From positions 496,001-560,000 of the forward strand of contig OX621171.1 of NCBI GenBank assembly GCA_951640195.1: a DNA stretch of 64,000 bases, in the 5' to 3' direction. Source of the DNA: Porpolomopsis calyptriformis (taxonomy: Eukaryota; Basidiomycota; Agaricomycetes; Agaricales; Hygrophoraceae). Below, in pieces: positions 33,561 through 45,367 of the stretch. The translations under genes were made by a program, and so were the position numbers. The stretch's first letter is position 1, and every line of letters starts with the position of its first letter. The notes beneath the pieces are model-generated. The model saw nothing but the letters and a program-made list of their open reading frames with translations. It did not search any database and was not told the DNA's origin.

Positions 33561-33706
33561 ATGATGAAATGAAGACGAGGTTGCAATGCACAAATGAATA
33601 GAATGGCTGAATGAACGAATGCTGAACGAATGCTGAATGCTATCACAGCTAATAAAGCTACCCCATCTTCAGACAAAAACCAGGTGAATAGTACAGCGAG
33701 TGTATA

Positions 33707-35314
33707 TTAAGATTCCTTGCGATCGCCAATCCTAAGCTTCCCAGAAACCAGCTCCATGATCATCATATTCCGAAAATCAGCAACATCAGCCTCTTCCAAA
33801 ACTGAAGGTATAGCCATACCGTTGACCAGCCACTTGAGATATTGACAGGTATACACCCCGCAATCTGTGAACCCTTTTTGTTGCGGCACGGACATATCTG
33901 TTTCGCAATTCCACCCAGAGAGATTATAATTCACCTCAGTGGTGAGATAATCGCTGACAGCCTTTTTCGATGCCTGTCAGCATTTAATCAGGAACTCTGT
34001 GGCTTGAAAATCTCACTTTAATAATGCCTGCCCGGGTCTTCACATTTCCGCATGCAGTCATACTATCATAGAACTCCCAGCATCGATCCGTGAAGTTCAT
34101 CCTCAGCAGCAGCCAGTGATTTTGGTTTTGGTTTACGGGGATATAAAGGGACTTCAAGGTTTCCAACGTCTCGTTGATGGAGGACAAAGCAGCTGCATAC
34201 CATCCACGTTTGACCTTTTGGCTATTCTTGGTAACCTGTCAGATCGATGGAAGGAAGGAAACGTTTGGGAAAAGGGCTTACCAACTCTGCAGAGAGCAAC
34301 CTTGTTGTGCCACCATAATCCTTGTGGTCTAGGTTTGATACCTGAGGCCAGAAATATGTCGATATCAGTTTTACTTCTTTATCCTTATTCTGAGCCCGAC
34401 AGAGATCAATGTATGAGCCTAGGATAGAGTCATCCAATTCGGCGCCTGGGTTAAGCTTTTGTAGAGCTTTGTGGTCAACAAGGGAGGTGGAGCGTGAGCA
34501 TACCAAGGATGGGTCTGCAAGCAGACGTATCCAAGGCATTGTGGAACGCTCTTTCTTGGAGAAAAAGGCATAGATCGGGGTGTCGACAAATTTCAATAGT
34601 TTGTTTGCCTCTTTTACACCAAATAGTTAGTCTTCAACAAGCAGAGAAAACGCAATGTCTTACCAGCTGCAATAGTACTGCTTGGGCATGCTCGCAAAAA
34701 CACATGGAATTGCCAGGCGTAAAGTCTTCTCTTTTTCTCTGGGAAGCCTAGGTGGTCTTTTGAAATTTCTAGCCACCTGGGCAGATAAAGCTGGACACTG
34801 GGGGTTTTTAAAGCCCTTTCCCACTCTGCGTGTCAATTAAAATTAAAATCGAAGCGTGAATAAATATCTCATTACACTCACCGTCCAGGGAGGGCGCAGG
34901 CATGCCTTCATCCTTCCAGGCACCATATCTCTTAATGAGTTCCATAAAGTCATTGCGGCCCTCTGGGATATGGGTGCATCCACAGAATGTTCGCCATAGC
35001 CATGGGGTGAGGACTTCAGGCGAGCGCAAATTACGCCCCTTCACCCCCTTGAAGTAGTCTTCTATGGCAGCACGCAACCAAGTGTGGTAGTTGTAGCTAT
35101 GGTTGTACTGGCCAGTAGCACTTGTATGCCAATACATGTAGTGCGCATCAAAGAGCGCAAGCTTGAATGCTAGGAGGCCATCATTATGCAATTCGCAGCA
35201 TATCGTGCCTATCCAGATGAAATTATGTCCAAAGGTCCATTTAGTGAACTCCCTAACAGGGGGGGTTGTCAACTGATTCCAGAGGCTTTCATCGTTGGCG
35301 AAAACTTCAGCCAT
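33707..35314 (-). CDS. Ulp1-type (C48) cysteine protease
   Basis: Minus strand, start ATG at 35314 (MAEVFANDESLWNQL). An N-terminal exon and a linker exon (EWERALKTPSVQLYLPRW; FHVFLRACPSSTIA) are followed by KLLKFVDTPIYAFFSKK and the protease domain. That domain has a LNPGAELDDSILGSYI entry helix, KLISTYFWPQ, the catalytic His in NQNHWLLLRMNF, the Asp in WEFYDS, the oxyanion Gln in VPQQKG and the Cys in FTDCGVYTCQYL. The full triad is present. The family removes SUMO or related modifiers; Ulp1-like domains also occur in several fungal transposons. The protein ends at 33707. Exon joins were checked only by eye. Desumoylation of chromatin proteins is a plausible but unproven role here. Confidence 0.75.
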
Positions 35315-35496
35315 TCCTTAATTCCAGCTTAAGTTGATTCGCGTACACTAACAGAACCCACACATAAACACTCACCTCACAAAGCGACTCTATGTGAGGC
35401 TTCGGGGTTTCCTAGAAACCCTTATAGGACTAGCCACCAGTTCACTTTACTTCACTTCTTGCAGCCTTCGTTTGCCTGTTGATTAAATCAAATCAC

Positions 35497-35652
35497 AACA
35501 CAGCTCATGAAACTCACTGTGTGACCCAAAGCCCTGGGATAACCCACTTATAAGGCTGCGAACAAAGTTTCAGAGTTGGTTGTGTATAGTAATATAGAAC
35601 TAACTAGTGCATCTTAGCGCATACATTTGCTGAATTCAAAAAAAAAAAAAAA
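35497..35652 (+). mobile_element. 5'-truncated LINE tail with target-site duplication
   Basis: A fragment from AACACAGCTCATGAAACTCAC to a 14-17 A tail resembles the 3' end at 40020-40185 (AAACTCACTG.GT.ACCCAAAG; TTAGC..ATACATTTGCTGAAT..A). It is flanked by the 12 bp duplication AAATCAAATCAC (35485-35496 and 35652-35663). This is target-primed insertion of a Tad/L1-type element in the promoter of the gene at 35722. Confidence 0.75.
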
Positions 35653-35660
35653 AATCAAAT

Positions 35661-35666
35661 CACGTG
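35661..35666. promoter_or_regulatory. CACGTG E-box upstream of 35722
   Basis: TCACGTGAG lies 55 bp before the ATG. The same palindrome stands before other cargo genes (40193, 49840, 54573). bHLH factors bind this site; use in this element is inference. Confidence 0.4.
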
Positions 35667-35721
35667 AGTCTCTTTTTCCTTAGCGCCGTTACAACAGACT
35701 TTTCATACACAATTAGCCGCA

Positions 35722-38700
35722 ATGCCCCATACACAATCAGCGACTAGCAACTTTCATGGGGATAATTACTCTGATAGTGATTCCTCCCAAGGCAACCCAC
35801 CCTCTCCGATGAATATCTCCCCGACCCAAGGCCACACAACCAATCAACCTTCACCACGCTATACCCCTGAACCCAATGAAGGTGGTTGGAATCCCAATGA
35901 TTTCCTGAACATCTCACCTTCTCCCAAAATTTCTGCACGCGGCATAGAGTATGAACAAACAAACAAACATATCTTTATGTCTCTTTATTAACATATCATC
36001 ACCAACTAGCACACAGCCAAACGCCCTCATCCACCAACCACCCCTTACCCAAGCCACCCAGCCTCCTTCCGATCCTGGCCAAGAGCGCCAAGTAGGTGAA
36101 CAGACCCACCAGTCGGCTCCATCTCCATCTACCTCCACATCTCAGCCCATCGATCTCATGAAAGACAAGGCCGACTCACACAGGTATGTATTGGATCTGA
36201 TCTGTGGCATAGCATAATGACCCACATTCTGTGGTAGTCTAGAGCCATTGTTGGCAGCATTGGAACAGGTGCAAGTCAGAAACAAACTAACGCTCGCAAC
36301 ATTTGAAAATACCGGCAACCAAGCCACCGCCCCAGCCCAGCCCATTCTTGCATCCAAACCCACCACCCCAGCCAAACCCACCGCCCCTGCCAAACCCGCT
36401 GCCCCTGCCAAACCCGCCGCCCCTGCCAAACCCGCCGCCCGAGCCCAAACCACCGCCCCAGCCAAACCCGCCACCACCACCAACCCTGCTGCCCCAGCCA
36501 AATCCGCCCCCCCAGCCAAATTCGCCCCCCCAGCCAAATCCACCGCCCCTGCCAAACCTGCCACCCCTGCCAACCCTGCCACCCCAGCCAAGGATACAGC
36601 TAATCAACCTGCTGCTGTGATGCGCGGCAGTATAGCAGAGAACCAGCCCGAGTTCAATTTCAACCTCAGTAACTCGGCAAACATTCCATGTACATCATCC
36701 TACATTGTTTCTTTGATGAACAGTTGTTGACATTACACACTCTTTTTAAACAAAGCAACCAGCTCGAACAGAGGCAAGCTGACATCACCTCCACTTCAGG
36801 ATGAAAACTTCGGCATTGATCCGATGCTCACAGCATCATCTTCAATCAACAACCATCCGTTGCCTGCATCCTCCCCCTCCCTGGATCCACCATCTCAACC
36901 CAATGCGAAGCATGTGGGTGCAGAGAGGAGGAGTTCGTCAAGTGGAGTCACAAAAAAACAGACTTCCAACCGTGTGCCCGAGAAGAGGAAGAGGAAGGCT
37001 GCTGCAGGTGGCCGTGCAGTGAAGCGACGGCGCTATGGGTTTCACACGTCAACCTGCATCACGGATGCACTGCCAGGAAACCCTGGCGAAGACTTTCTCC
37101 ATTCATTGGAGAACATGGATAAACTGATGTCGGAAATGGCATCATCATCTCAAGATGATGATGAAGCACAAGGCAAGGGGTCGGCAAAGATGGTAAGAAG
37201 AGGGGAGGAAAAATAATTTATTATGAGTCCCACTAATATGCTGCATGTTTTGGATAGTTTTGCCAATATTGTAGTGATGGTGGGTCATTTGTGGTATGCA
37301 GTGAACCAGGGTGTGGTGTCATGCTGTGTGTTTCCTCGGACTCGACTGCGTGTGTCCAGTGGGATGTTCCTGAGGGAACTCCATGGTACTGCCTGAGGCA
37401 TTGTCGCCTCAAAAGAATACTTCCCAAGGTTTGGATCTACTTCATGCAAGACAACACCACTGATTTTCCTTCTTCAGTATACAATCAACTCACGAATAAA
37501 ATCATTCTTCCATGGGGGGAGGGTTATAACTCCCCTCCTCTACATCCACATATACACATGTGAGGCAAGAATGGTCAAAGAGACACTAACCGCCCCGAAT
37601 ATCGCAGGGCGATTGCAAGACTTTTACAAGCACAAGCAGGATGACCAGGTGAGGGACGTTTCCTCAAATGACCGAGCGATTTAGGCTTATAGTATTCTAT
37701 AAACAGCTCCGGACTATATACGTTTACTTGAATAATGGACACACTCTCAAAACATTGCGCTCACAAGCGGCGGAGTGGATAAAGCGATTCCCAAACTCAG
37801 TAGTCCTTGTCGTCCTTGAAGGCCATACTACAGTTCAAACGGGGGAATTAGTCTACGCATTCCCAGGGGCCAAAACCAACCGCCACGCCCACATCACCGA
37901 AGTAAGTAGTTGTTGGAGGACTTCATAAGAAGATGCTATCGTCGAACTGGAACTGAACCGGAACCGGTTTCCCCAGATTCTACGCGCTACTATGCAGGAT
38001 GCATATGATCCCGTGTTTATACAGAACCCATCAATAAAGGGCTTGATTGCCCTGTGCTGTGGGCACACATTTCACCATGAGGGAAGTCTACAGTCGTGGA
38101 AGTCCCTGGTTGAAAGGTATGCAGGATTTCCCTCTTCCCCTTCCCCTTTGCGACTTCTACCCAACAATCAATAAACCGTTTTATCCCTCCTTCTAGTAAT
38201 ATCTTCACTTGGGTCATTGGATTCTCCGCAAAGGTGTTATCGCCTATCAAAGTTACATCTGCATTGCCGTTATTCATTGAGCTGGCATTCCTTCAGCAAG
38301 AGAAGAACGTGCAGGATGTGGAGGAAGCACTGCATCGGTCATTTGACCAAGTAGACATCCTCTCACACACACCCATCCTGCTCATTCGTGCATGGAAGGG
38401 ATCGGAATCGGAATCAGGAGGTGACATTTCCGTCACGCAATTCGCGCTCTCCAACGAGGACTGCCCATGGGGATTGGATCCTCCAGCATGTCCGACATGT
38501 GGTGTGGGCTGTTTTGTAATGTCAAGCATGCTTGATAAGAAGGGCGATTGGTGCCGCCTTTCATGTGGATTCTGCAAGTCGCGTGTGCAGAAGGTTCGTC
38601 AACCTAACTTTGTACAGGACTATGACAAAAAGCACTTGCGGCCATACAAGTACTGTATTTTGCCGTTCCCTGTGCCACCTGACGCCTGGGCACATGCTAA

Positions 38701-38749
38701 GTGGAAGGAAGGTGGAAGGAAGAAGGTGGGCGAAACCCAGTCAACATGA
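35722..38749 (+). CDS. PHD/ADD-like zinc protein with putative CHAT/caspase-like domain
   Basis: Frame-consistent exons: 35722-35948, 36010-36183, 36238-36689, 36756-37192, 37258-37428, a short one near 37570-37648, then 37707 to about 37910, about 37978 to about 38117, and about 38197-38749. The N-terminal third is disordered with a long PAKPAAPAKP repeat. A basic KRKRKAAAGGRAVKRRRYG is a likely nuclear signal. A zinc finger follows (FCQYCSDGGSFVVCSE, CGVMLCV, PWYCLRHC), spaced like the PHD of ADD domains that read histone H3. Then comes an alpha/beta unit with a His-Gly motif (VVLEGHTTVQTG) and a Cys motif (GLIALCCGHTF), followed by WVIGFSAKVLSP. This order resembles CHAT/caspase-fold proteases, but the assignment is inference. 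A second Cys cluster (CPTCGVGCF, CGFC) closes the protein. Confidence 0.6.
36340..36595 (+). repeat. PAK/PAA coding minisatellite
   Basis: About eighteen 12-15 bp units of the type GCCAAACCCGCCGCCCCT encode PAKPAA-like blocks in frame. Glycine-rich and proline-rich frames in other phases are shadows of it. Confidence 0.85.
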
Positions 38750-39599
38750 GTGGTGTGGACCTGCCCATGTATACAACTATATTGTACCACATCTTCCTTT
38801 GATACAAGTTGCCTCCTGAGCATGGGGCAGTGTTCGATAGTATCCTCTGTGTGATCAACAGATAAGACCTTCCTTTGTTGCAAGCCTGAGCATCATCTTT
38901 TACAAGCTTCTTCCAAGTTCAGTGCAGCAGAGGCCAGCATTTATTGGTCAAAATCTGGTATTTATATATCAGTGGTATGTTGTTCGCAATACGGTATTAG
39001 GCCCTGCCTATTCGCCCACACCCATCCTCATTCCCGCCGTTGACTCTGATCCGCACCTTGCCTGTTCCTTCTCATTCACGATCAATCTTTCTCCTCTCCC
39101 GTCATGTATTTGGATAGTATTCTCGGCTACTGCAGCTTAGTAGGCCAAGTCATCGATACTGATTAACTGAACTGGAACTGAACTGGGACTGGAGGCAAAG
39201 AAAGAAAGGAACGTTAATCGAAACATTCCTTTCTACAGCCTTTCTACAGAAATGTGCATCACGTTGCCCTGGAGTCATTCACTGGGCCGTAGCCAACTAG
39301 GGAGAAAATCCCTGGTTGGGCTCGAGAGGTCAAAATCCATCACCGGTGGGTCTCTGAGAAAGGCAGAGCGTACCCATCCATGTTGTTACCACGTCGGTGT
39401 AGTGGTTAGTGTCCATGTGTGTGTGCAGCTGGGTGTGATCCCCACCTGTACCCTTTAGGGAGGTCGTAATGACCAACTCTGCTATTGGACTGTATCTAGC
39501 TGGGAGGTCTTTGGACCACTGGTTTCTTTGCCACACCAATTAGGGAGACTTACGTCGACCTGGTCCAGGTAGTACACCTATAGGGGAGATGCTACATCG
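38750..39599. other. Spacer with a tRNA-like A-box stretch
   Basis: No gene seen. At 39391-39470 GTCGGTGTAGTGGTTAGTGTCC matches a pol III A-box (RRYNNARYGG) and is followed 40 bp later by GGTGTGATCCCCACC, a poor B-box. It could be the head of a tRNA-derived SINE; there is no foldable tRNA. Confidence 0.3.
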
Positions 39600-40185
39600 C
39601 TGAGGGCCACACACACGTCAAGAAGCATTGCTTTACTGCACTCAGGGTGCCCACAAGGGACCCTTTAGACGGGTTACAAACGTGAGAACACATAATACAA
39701 GAGTGCCCGCAATGCAACGAACACCAAAACCTCCTCCAGAAAGCATCAAGAAATATCTCACTGCCAGAGATTGTGGGTACAGAAAAAGGCGTAGACGCCC
39801 TCGCCACGTTCATACTCAAATCTGGAGCATTCACCAAGACAGGCAGACCCTATGCCAAACCCAAACCCCCCACATTCGATGAAGAACCCACAGTCCCAGT
39901 CCAACAGGATAACGACACAACCGAGGGCAACCTAGCCCAGGAAGGCCAATCTATGGCCACATCCCCAAATGCCGAAAACGGTGCAACTCAAGCACAATAA
40001 GAAAACACCCAACTCAACCCACAAATCACGAAACTCACTGCGTCACCCAAAGCCCCAGGGATTGACCCCCTCATATGTATATAAACAAAGTAGCAGGGCT
40101 AGTCATAGATAACCAGCCACCACGTCTTAGCACGTACGTTTGCTTGTTGCGGTATATAAATGCTGAATACAAAAAAAAAAAAAAA
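39600..40185 (+). mobile_element. 3' end of a LINE (Tad/L1-like) with poly(A)
   Basis: The plus strand codes for the end of ORF2: an EHIIQECPQCNEHQNLL zinc-knuckle-like CxxC...H segment, then KGVDALATFILKSGAFTKTG, ending TQAQ at 39998. A TGA (39683-39685) replaces the arginine expected before EHII. About 170 bp of 3' UTR and a 14 A tail follow. The reverse transcriptase core is missing, so it is 5'-truncated and dead. A related tail lies at 35497-35652. Confidence 0.75.
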
Positions 40186-40192
40186 TGTGTGT

Positions 40193-40198
40193 CACGTG
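40193..40198. promoter_or_regulatory. CACGTG E-box upstream of the second TET/JBP gene
   Basis: GTCACGTGAGTC directly follows the LINE poly(A), in the same relation as at 35661. Function inferred only from recurrence. Confidence 0.3.
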
Positions 40199-40283
40199 AG
40201 TCTAAGTTGAAGCCCACTGTGAGTTGCAAAGTCATCAAGTACTACCCATTCTTAAAGTGAAATGCCTGTGAGAGGAACCCCAC

Positions 40284-42136
40284 AAGTTCCACAACGAATG
40301 CATTGACTCATGGCTAACATTAAAGGATTTGCTACGCAGTAACACATTGTTGGAAGCTTCTGGCATACCGATCCAGACCAACATCCTCCTCCTCCCTCGC
40401 CTCCAAGCTGCAATTGACATCAAGCAGCATCCAGACTATGACCCAACTGAAGGGCAGGCATTTTTGCCCTATAATCAGCCTCCTCTGGTAGGGGATATGT
40501 CATATATGATGGGAGCCAACAATCTTGATGGTAAGGCAGAAATATCATAACTATTAAATGAAAACATAACATTCCTATACAGGACATCCAGGAGATACAT
40601 GCTGGGGAACAAAGAAAGCCAACCTCTTACCAATGATCACAGGTACGAACATACTGGCCAATAAGGGACTAAACCCCCCCCTTTCCCCCCTGCATGTAAG
40701 GAAGAGTATTCCCTCCGTCAAAGGTCACCCTCGAACAACTTCAACTGTGAAGAGGTCAAAGAAATCAAGCCACAAGCATCGCAGGGAGCGACGGCAGGAA
40801 GCATCGCAGGGAGCGACGGCAGGAAGCATCCCTCCACACGATAAAAGTGGGATGCGTCAAGCCTACCAACGTCAGACTGAAACACATCGCGTCATCCACC
40901 CCAATATCAACCACGGTAGCAATGGAGACCCTTCCTGTGACTGGCCCTGGGTTCACAGCTCTGCGGTCAGAGAAGAGCAAGAGGATCGAGATAAAGGAGT
41001 ATTCTCTGGAGGATGTGTTGAGAAACGCACCCCAATTTGGGTTTAGAATCCAGGAATGGGATGGCATGTAGGTCGATTTTTACCCAATCAAACAAGATTC
41101 TCGATCTGATTCGGTGAAAATGTACTGCTAGTCGTGCGACGCCAATCCTCGATTCTGAGGGGCGTGTGGTAGCTCTTCTAGGTGGACGTCCCCAGTCTCC
41201 TGAATGGGAAATCATACACAATGAGGCTGCCCAAAGAATCTCAGAAGCTCGGGGGCTTTGTGAATTTTCTGCAAAGGATGCATCCCACCGCCGGTGCCGC
41301 TCTCCATCCCTCGCCTGCGGTTTTTCATTCGGAGGAGGACAAAAAGTACAGTATACTTTTCCTCTGCCGCTATGTTATTTTAATCACGATCTTGGAACAT
41401 TTTCGTAAAGGTTCCAGGAAATCTTGGCCTTACATATAACAATCACGCGGTCATGACAGATTTGATACAATGCTCTGCCATCCAAAGGATAGCAGGGTTC
41501 TCGAATGGACTGTTTGCAGCTTGGGCACCACGCCTGTACAAGTACTACTCTACCACAATGTCGGGGCTCCTAGGCCACCATCCACAGCTTAGGATGAACT
41601 TCAAAAATAGCGTCTGGAGTGCTATGACCTTCAACTTTGGTCCTAAGATGATATGTCTGCCTCATCGCGACTTCTCGAACCTTGCCTTTGGGTGGTGTGC
41701 TATTACTGCGTTAGGAGACTTTGATCCGAAAAAAGGAGGCCACCTTTTACTTTGGGATATTAAGTTGGCGATAGAGTTTCCCCCCGGTTCCATGGTGCTT
41801 ATTCCTTCTGCAATATTCTGTCACTCCAACACCAAGGTGCAGGCACACGAGACCCGTGTTTCGTGTACACAATATGCAGCTGGAGGGCTGTTCAGATGGG
41901 TCGAGCATGGATATCGGACAGCGAATGATTTCATGATGCAGGATCCGATTGGGAAACTAGCCTGCGGCTTGCAATCCTCCCCACGATGGAAGAGGGCATC
42001 GGAACTTTTCTCTACCTATTCAGAGCTAAGAGGGGTAAGCAACTTTCCATACTGCGACTCTTGCATGGCTCCGTTACACAACAACAACTTTTTCAGGAAT
42101 CTCCCTCCGGTTCATAGCAGCATGTCTACTGTATAG
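40284..42136 (+). CDS. Second TET/JBP-like 2OG-Fe(II) dioxygenase
   Basis: Exons by frame: about 40284-40531 (FHNECIDSWLTLKDLL; NQPPLVGDMSYMMG), a lysine-rich region, 40847-41067 (IEIKEYSLEDVLRNAPQFG), about 41125-41346 (RVVALLGGRPQSPEWEII), then about 41408-42136. The catalytic core has FNFGPKMICLPHRDFSNL (HxD intact), FGWCAITALGDFDP, GGHLLLWDIKL, EFPPGSMVLIPSA and the distal FCHSN, then AGGLFRWVEHGYRT. In Agaricomycetes this family is expanded and linked to transposons (Iyer and colleagues on TET/JBP and KDZ elements). The expected activity is oxidation of methylated bases. The core looks intact, unlike the first copy. The start is uncertain because a LINE lies immediately upstream. Confidence 0.65.
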
Positions 42137-43501
42137 AAGCTATGTCACAGTGAAATATGTTTAGATTTTGATTTTGTACAAAGCTAGTTCTTCGTTGTAA
42201 GTATGGAACGCAAGATTTTCCTGCTAAGAAAACTTTAAATGCCATCAATCCGTCAATCTATGACATGCCGAGGTAAAGGACCTTGGGTACACTGTATGAT
42301 ATTTACTGTTTGAAGTATAGTAATACATGACAATCTGAACAGAAAAAAAAAAAACCTACACCTTCGCGCTCACGCGAGTATGAGAGACGCGCCCCGATCA
42401 AACGATTGAGCTGAACCCGCTCCTTTCGTTTCTGACCATATCGGTGATGAAACTTTGTGGGAAAGTTAGCACGAAGGAGAATCCCACATTTAAAAAAAAC
42501 TCACTGGAACAATTTGCGGGAAACGCGGATAAAAAATCGCGCGGCACGGACGGTGAGTGTTTTGAGGAAATGGGCTGGGTCCGAAGGATTTTTACGCGTG
42601 ACAAATGGCTTGGGGGGACGCTCCGGGAGATGGATGTTAAGAATGTCACCTCCAGCTAAGTAGAGGTTGCATTGATTGAACTGAATGGCAGACATGGCGG
42701 CGGTGAAGCGGGATAGGGCAGCGCAAGAAAGAAAGGTGGTGTGTAATAGAAAAAAAAAGACTTGCTCGCTGTACTCTTTGCAATGTCCCTGCATTGTATG
42801 AATGTATGCACTTCGAGTTTCATTGAGGTAGTGATATTCTCATCCTAATACTCCCTTGATAAACTTGAGCCTGTTATGTCCCGTACAGCTTGTAGTTGAG
42901 GAGGAAAGTGTCTGATTCCGTTAGCCAAGTAGGTTCCATGCATCTTTGGCTGTAGTGTCTGCACTTTACACAGTGATCAGCATGAGCACGAAGAGTTGAC
43001 GAATGACTTGATGCCTAGAAGTTAGAGTTGTAGCCATTCTTTAGTGCGTTTCACTGCAATCAGGGTGCTGGTTGAAGTTTGAGTGATTGCCTGAGTTAGT
43101 CATTCACTCGTGCCCACTTCAACACAAAGCAGCAATTGAATGACCATCCAGCTCACAAGTATCAGCTTCGAAACTCACTGAGAGACCTCCAGGTTAACCT
43201 AGAGATTGGTTGGTTCACCATGCAAGGCTAATTCAATAGCAATCTGCAACTCAAGCTCAAATAACCATTACAATGAAAAGAAATTAAATTTGGAGATTAA
43301 AGCGAGGTATCTGAATTAAATAAAGGGAATGAAAGCGTACGAGAGTATACGTGCATGAGTATGATTGAGTGTGCGAGAGTGTATCTCGGAGAACATATGT
43401 GCGAGGAGCGCCGTGCGTATGAAAGCATATGTAAAAGAGCGGTGGATGTGAGAGCATATGTACGAGAGCGGTTATTCAAAGGACATACATGCGGATTGGG
43501 A
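42137..43501. other. Non-coding spacer with purine-rich repeats
   Basis: A short A12 run occurs near 42343. 43330-43480 holds loose repeats of GCATATGTACGAGAGCG. No coding frame with recognisable features. Confidence 0.45.
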
Positions 43502-44563
43502 TTACAGTCCAAGAGACGTCAAGGAGATGCTTATATTAGTGAGCTCGCGGTCGTCGTTCATTGCTGCTGCTTTTGCTGCCGCTTTTTTGTCTTTGGCTTC
43601 CCGCAGCATCTGTTCAAGTGATGCACCAAAAAGGGGTGCCTTACCAGCTTTTGCCTTGGGGAGACCTTCCGGAATGTAGTAACAACAGAATCTATTGCAA
43701 AGGTGATCATCAGTGAAATGTTGAAAACAGGCCCCTATGTTGCCGCCAGCGAAGAGGTTTCCGGAGAGTTCACTAAATATCATTCCATGAGTGAAATTGA
43801 TGTGAGAGCATGCAACAAAATTTACGGGGCTGCTATGATTTGGGGATCAGAAAGTAGTGATGTACCACCTATTCTCAGGAAATAATCAGAATGCGGAATC
43901 AGTTAAATGCGAAAACAAACCTTGAACATCTGAAACGAAAGCCAACTTTTGAGTCTTCAAATATTGAACATGCTGAGTGAAGGCAAGAAATTCGCCTATC
44001 TGTTGTCGCTCAAGGTTGTTGGGGTGGGAAAGAGGAGAGCTACGGTCATTATTAATGTACTTGAGAAACTCGCCGTTGGTGTCCTCATCAATACACTCCT
44101 CAATCAAGAAAGTATGCCGCTCTTTATTGTCTGCAACGGCTAGGGCTACCCGAACGAAATGCAATCGAGGAATCGGGAACGATGGAGGACCGCGTTGTGC
44201 ATTCTCCTGCTCCACAAAGTCATACACGAGTTGCATCAAAGCTGCACCCCATGTCGCACAGTACGACTCTACCGCCAACTTCTTTAATTGGGTATGGCTA
44301 TTATAAACAATGCGGGATGGTGCATGACCGAGCGCCCCATCAGCATCATGATAAAAGCATTGCTTGACGCACACTTTTGTGGAGGATGAAGTCGACTGGA
44401 AGATAGGGATATTCATATGACCAATGTGTGCAACTTTGAAGGCGCCGGCCTTTGGTTTCATCTTCGGATTGAATGCGATTGTAGCTCGAATGGGGGGTTC
44501 TTTTGGCACACCATCGGCACCTTGAGCATGGGCAACAATGTCGTGGTATTTTGAAACGGCCAT
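43502..44563 (-). CDS. Alpha-kinase (MHCK/EF2K-like) domain protein
   Basis: Minus strand, three exons: 44563-43921, 43868-43826 and 43772-43502; phases fit exactly. Alpha-kinases phosphorylate Ser/Thr in helical contexts. Signs: VCVKQCFY with the ATP-binding lysine, LKKLAVESYCATWGAALM, FLIEECIDEDTNGEFLKYIN, then IGEFLAFTQHVQYLKTQKLA, the FVSDVQG loop restored by splicing to GGTSLLSDPQI, and GNIGACFQHFTDDHLCNRFC with the zinc-site Cys/His. All key blocks are present and uninterrupted. The tail is Lys/Ala-rich. The start may be further upstream, since a short frame at 44624 could be an earlier exon. Its substrate here is unknown. Confidence 0.78.
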
Positions 44564-45367
44564 AACACGAGCTGTGCAATTGAAGGTTCACGTGTTCACT
44601 AGTCTTCAATTTAGCCATGTACACTTGCGCACCGTACTTTAATCTTATGTTGCTATACTAGGTGTACCCAAGGCCCTTTACCTCGGCATGTCGTAGATTG
44701 ACAGCATTTAAAGTTTTCTTAGCAGGCAAGTCTTGCATTCCATAATACAGGCTATTGATAACATTAGCAAACCTTTGCCAAAATGAGACTGTTGGAAGGA
44801 AGGGAAGGGAAATCAATGAAAAACAGTAACTAAATCACTCAATCACCCCCTCACATCTTTTCAGTGATGAAAATTTCTAGTTACTGAAAAACAATACCAC
44901 AGAGTAGGTTTGTAGGTGCGAATCATTAGCAAATTGGAAAACTTACATTTAGCTAAGGCGGCAGCTGACTAGTCTACATTAAATTGACTTCACCATGCCC
45001 AAAGTACATCTAATCATTGCATGATCACCACGAATCAGTGCCAGTTGATCTGTTTATCAGTAAATTTCAGTTACAAATGCTGTAATACAATGAGAAAGTC
45101 GCTACTATTCAAACGAGAAAAAGAGACCTTCGGTGATAAAATTTCATCAATTTTAGTTCCAATGGAGATGACCTCAACATCTCACTTGATTTTATAGTTC
45201 ATCCTTCTTTTATAATTACACTCACGATTGTCCAAACTGCCTCTTTTGAAGTGCGCAGCCAAGCATAAGTTATGCTTGGCTCGATTTGAACACCTACCAA
45301 ATATAGGATCAACAAACATTCACAAGTTCCGAAAGCACTACCGAAAGCACTACCGAATCCGAATCCA
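44564..45367. other. No gene seen
   Basis: AT-rich spacer between the divergent alpha-kinase gene and the gene at 45368. Not repetitive. The last 200 bp probably holds both promoters. Confidence 0.45.

Noticed and set aside
36287..36607. Glycine-rich minus frame and proline-rich plus frame
   Set aside because: Alternative frames of the PAK minisatellite; only the PAKPAA frame joins the exons in phase.
39391..39470. Functional tRNA gene
   Set aside because: No acceptor-stem pairing and a poor B-box.
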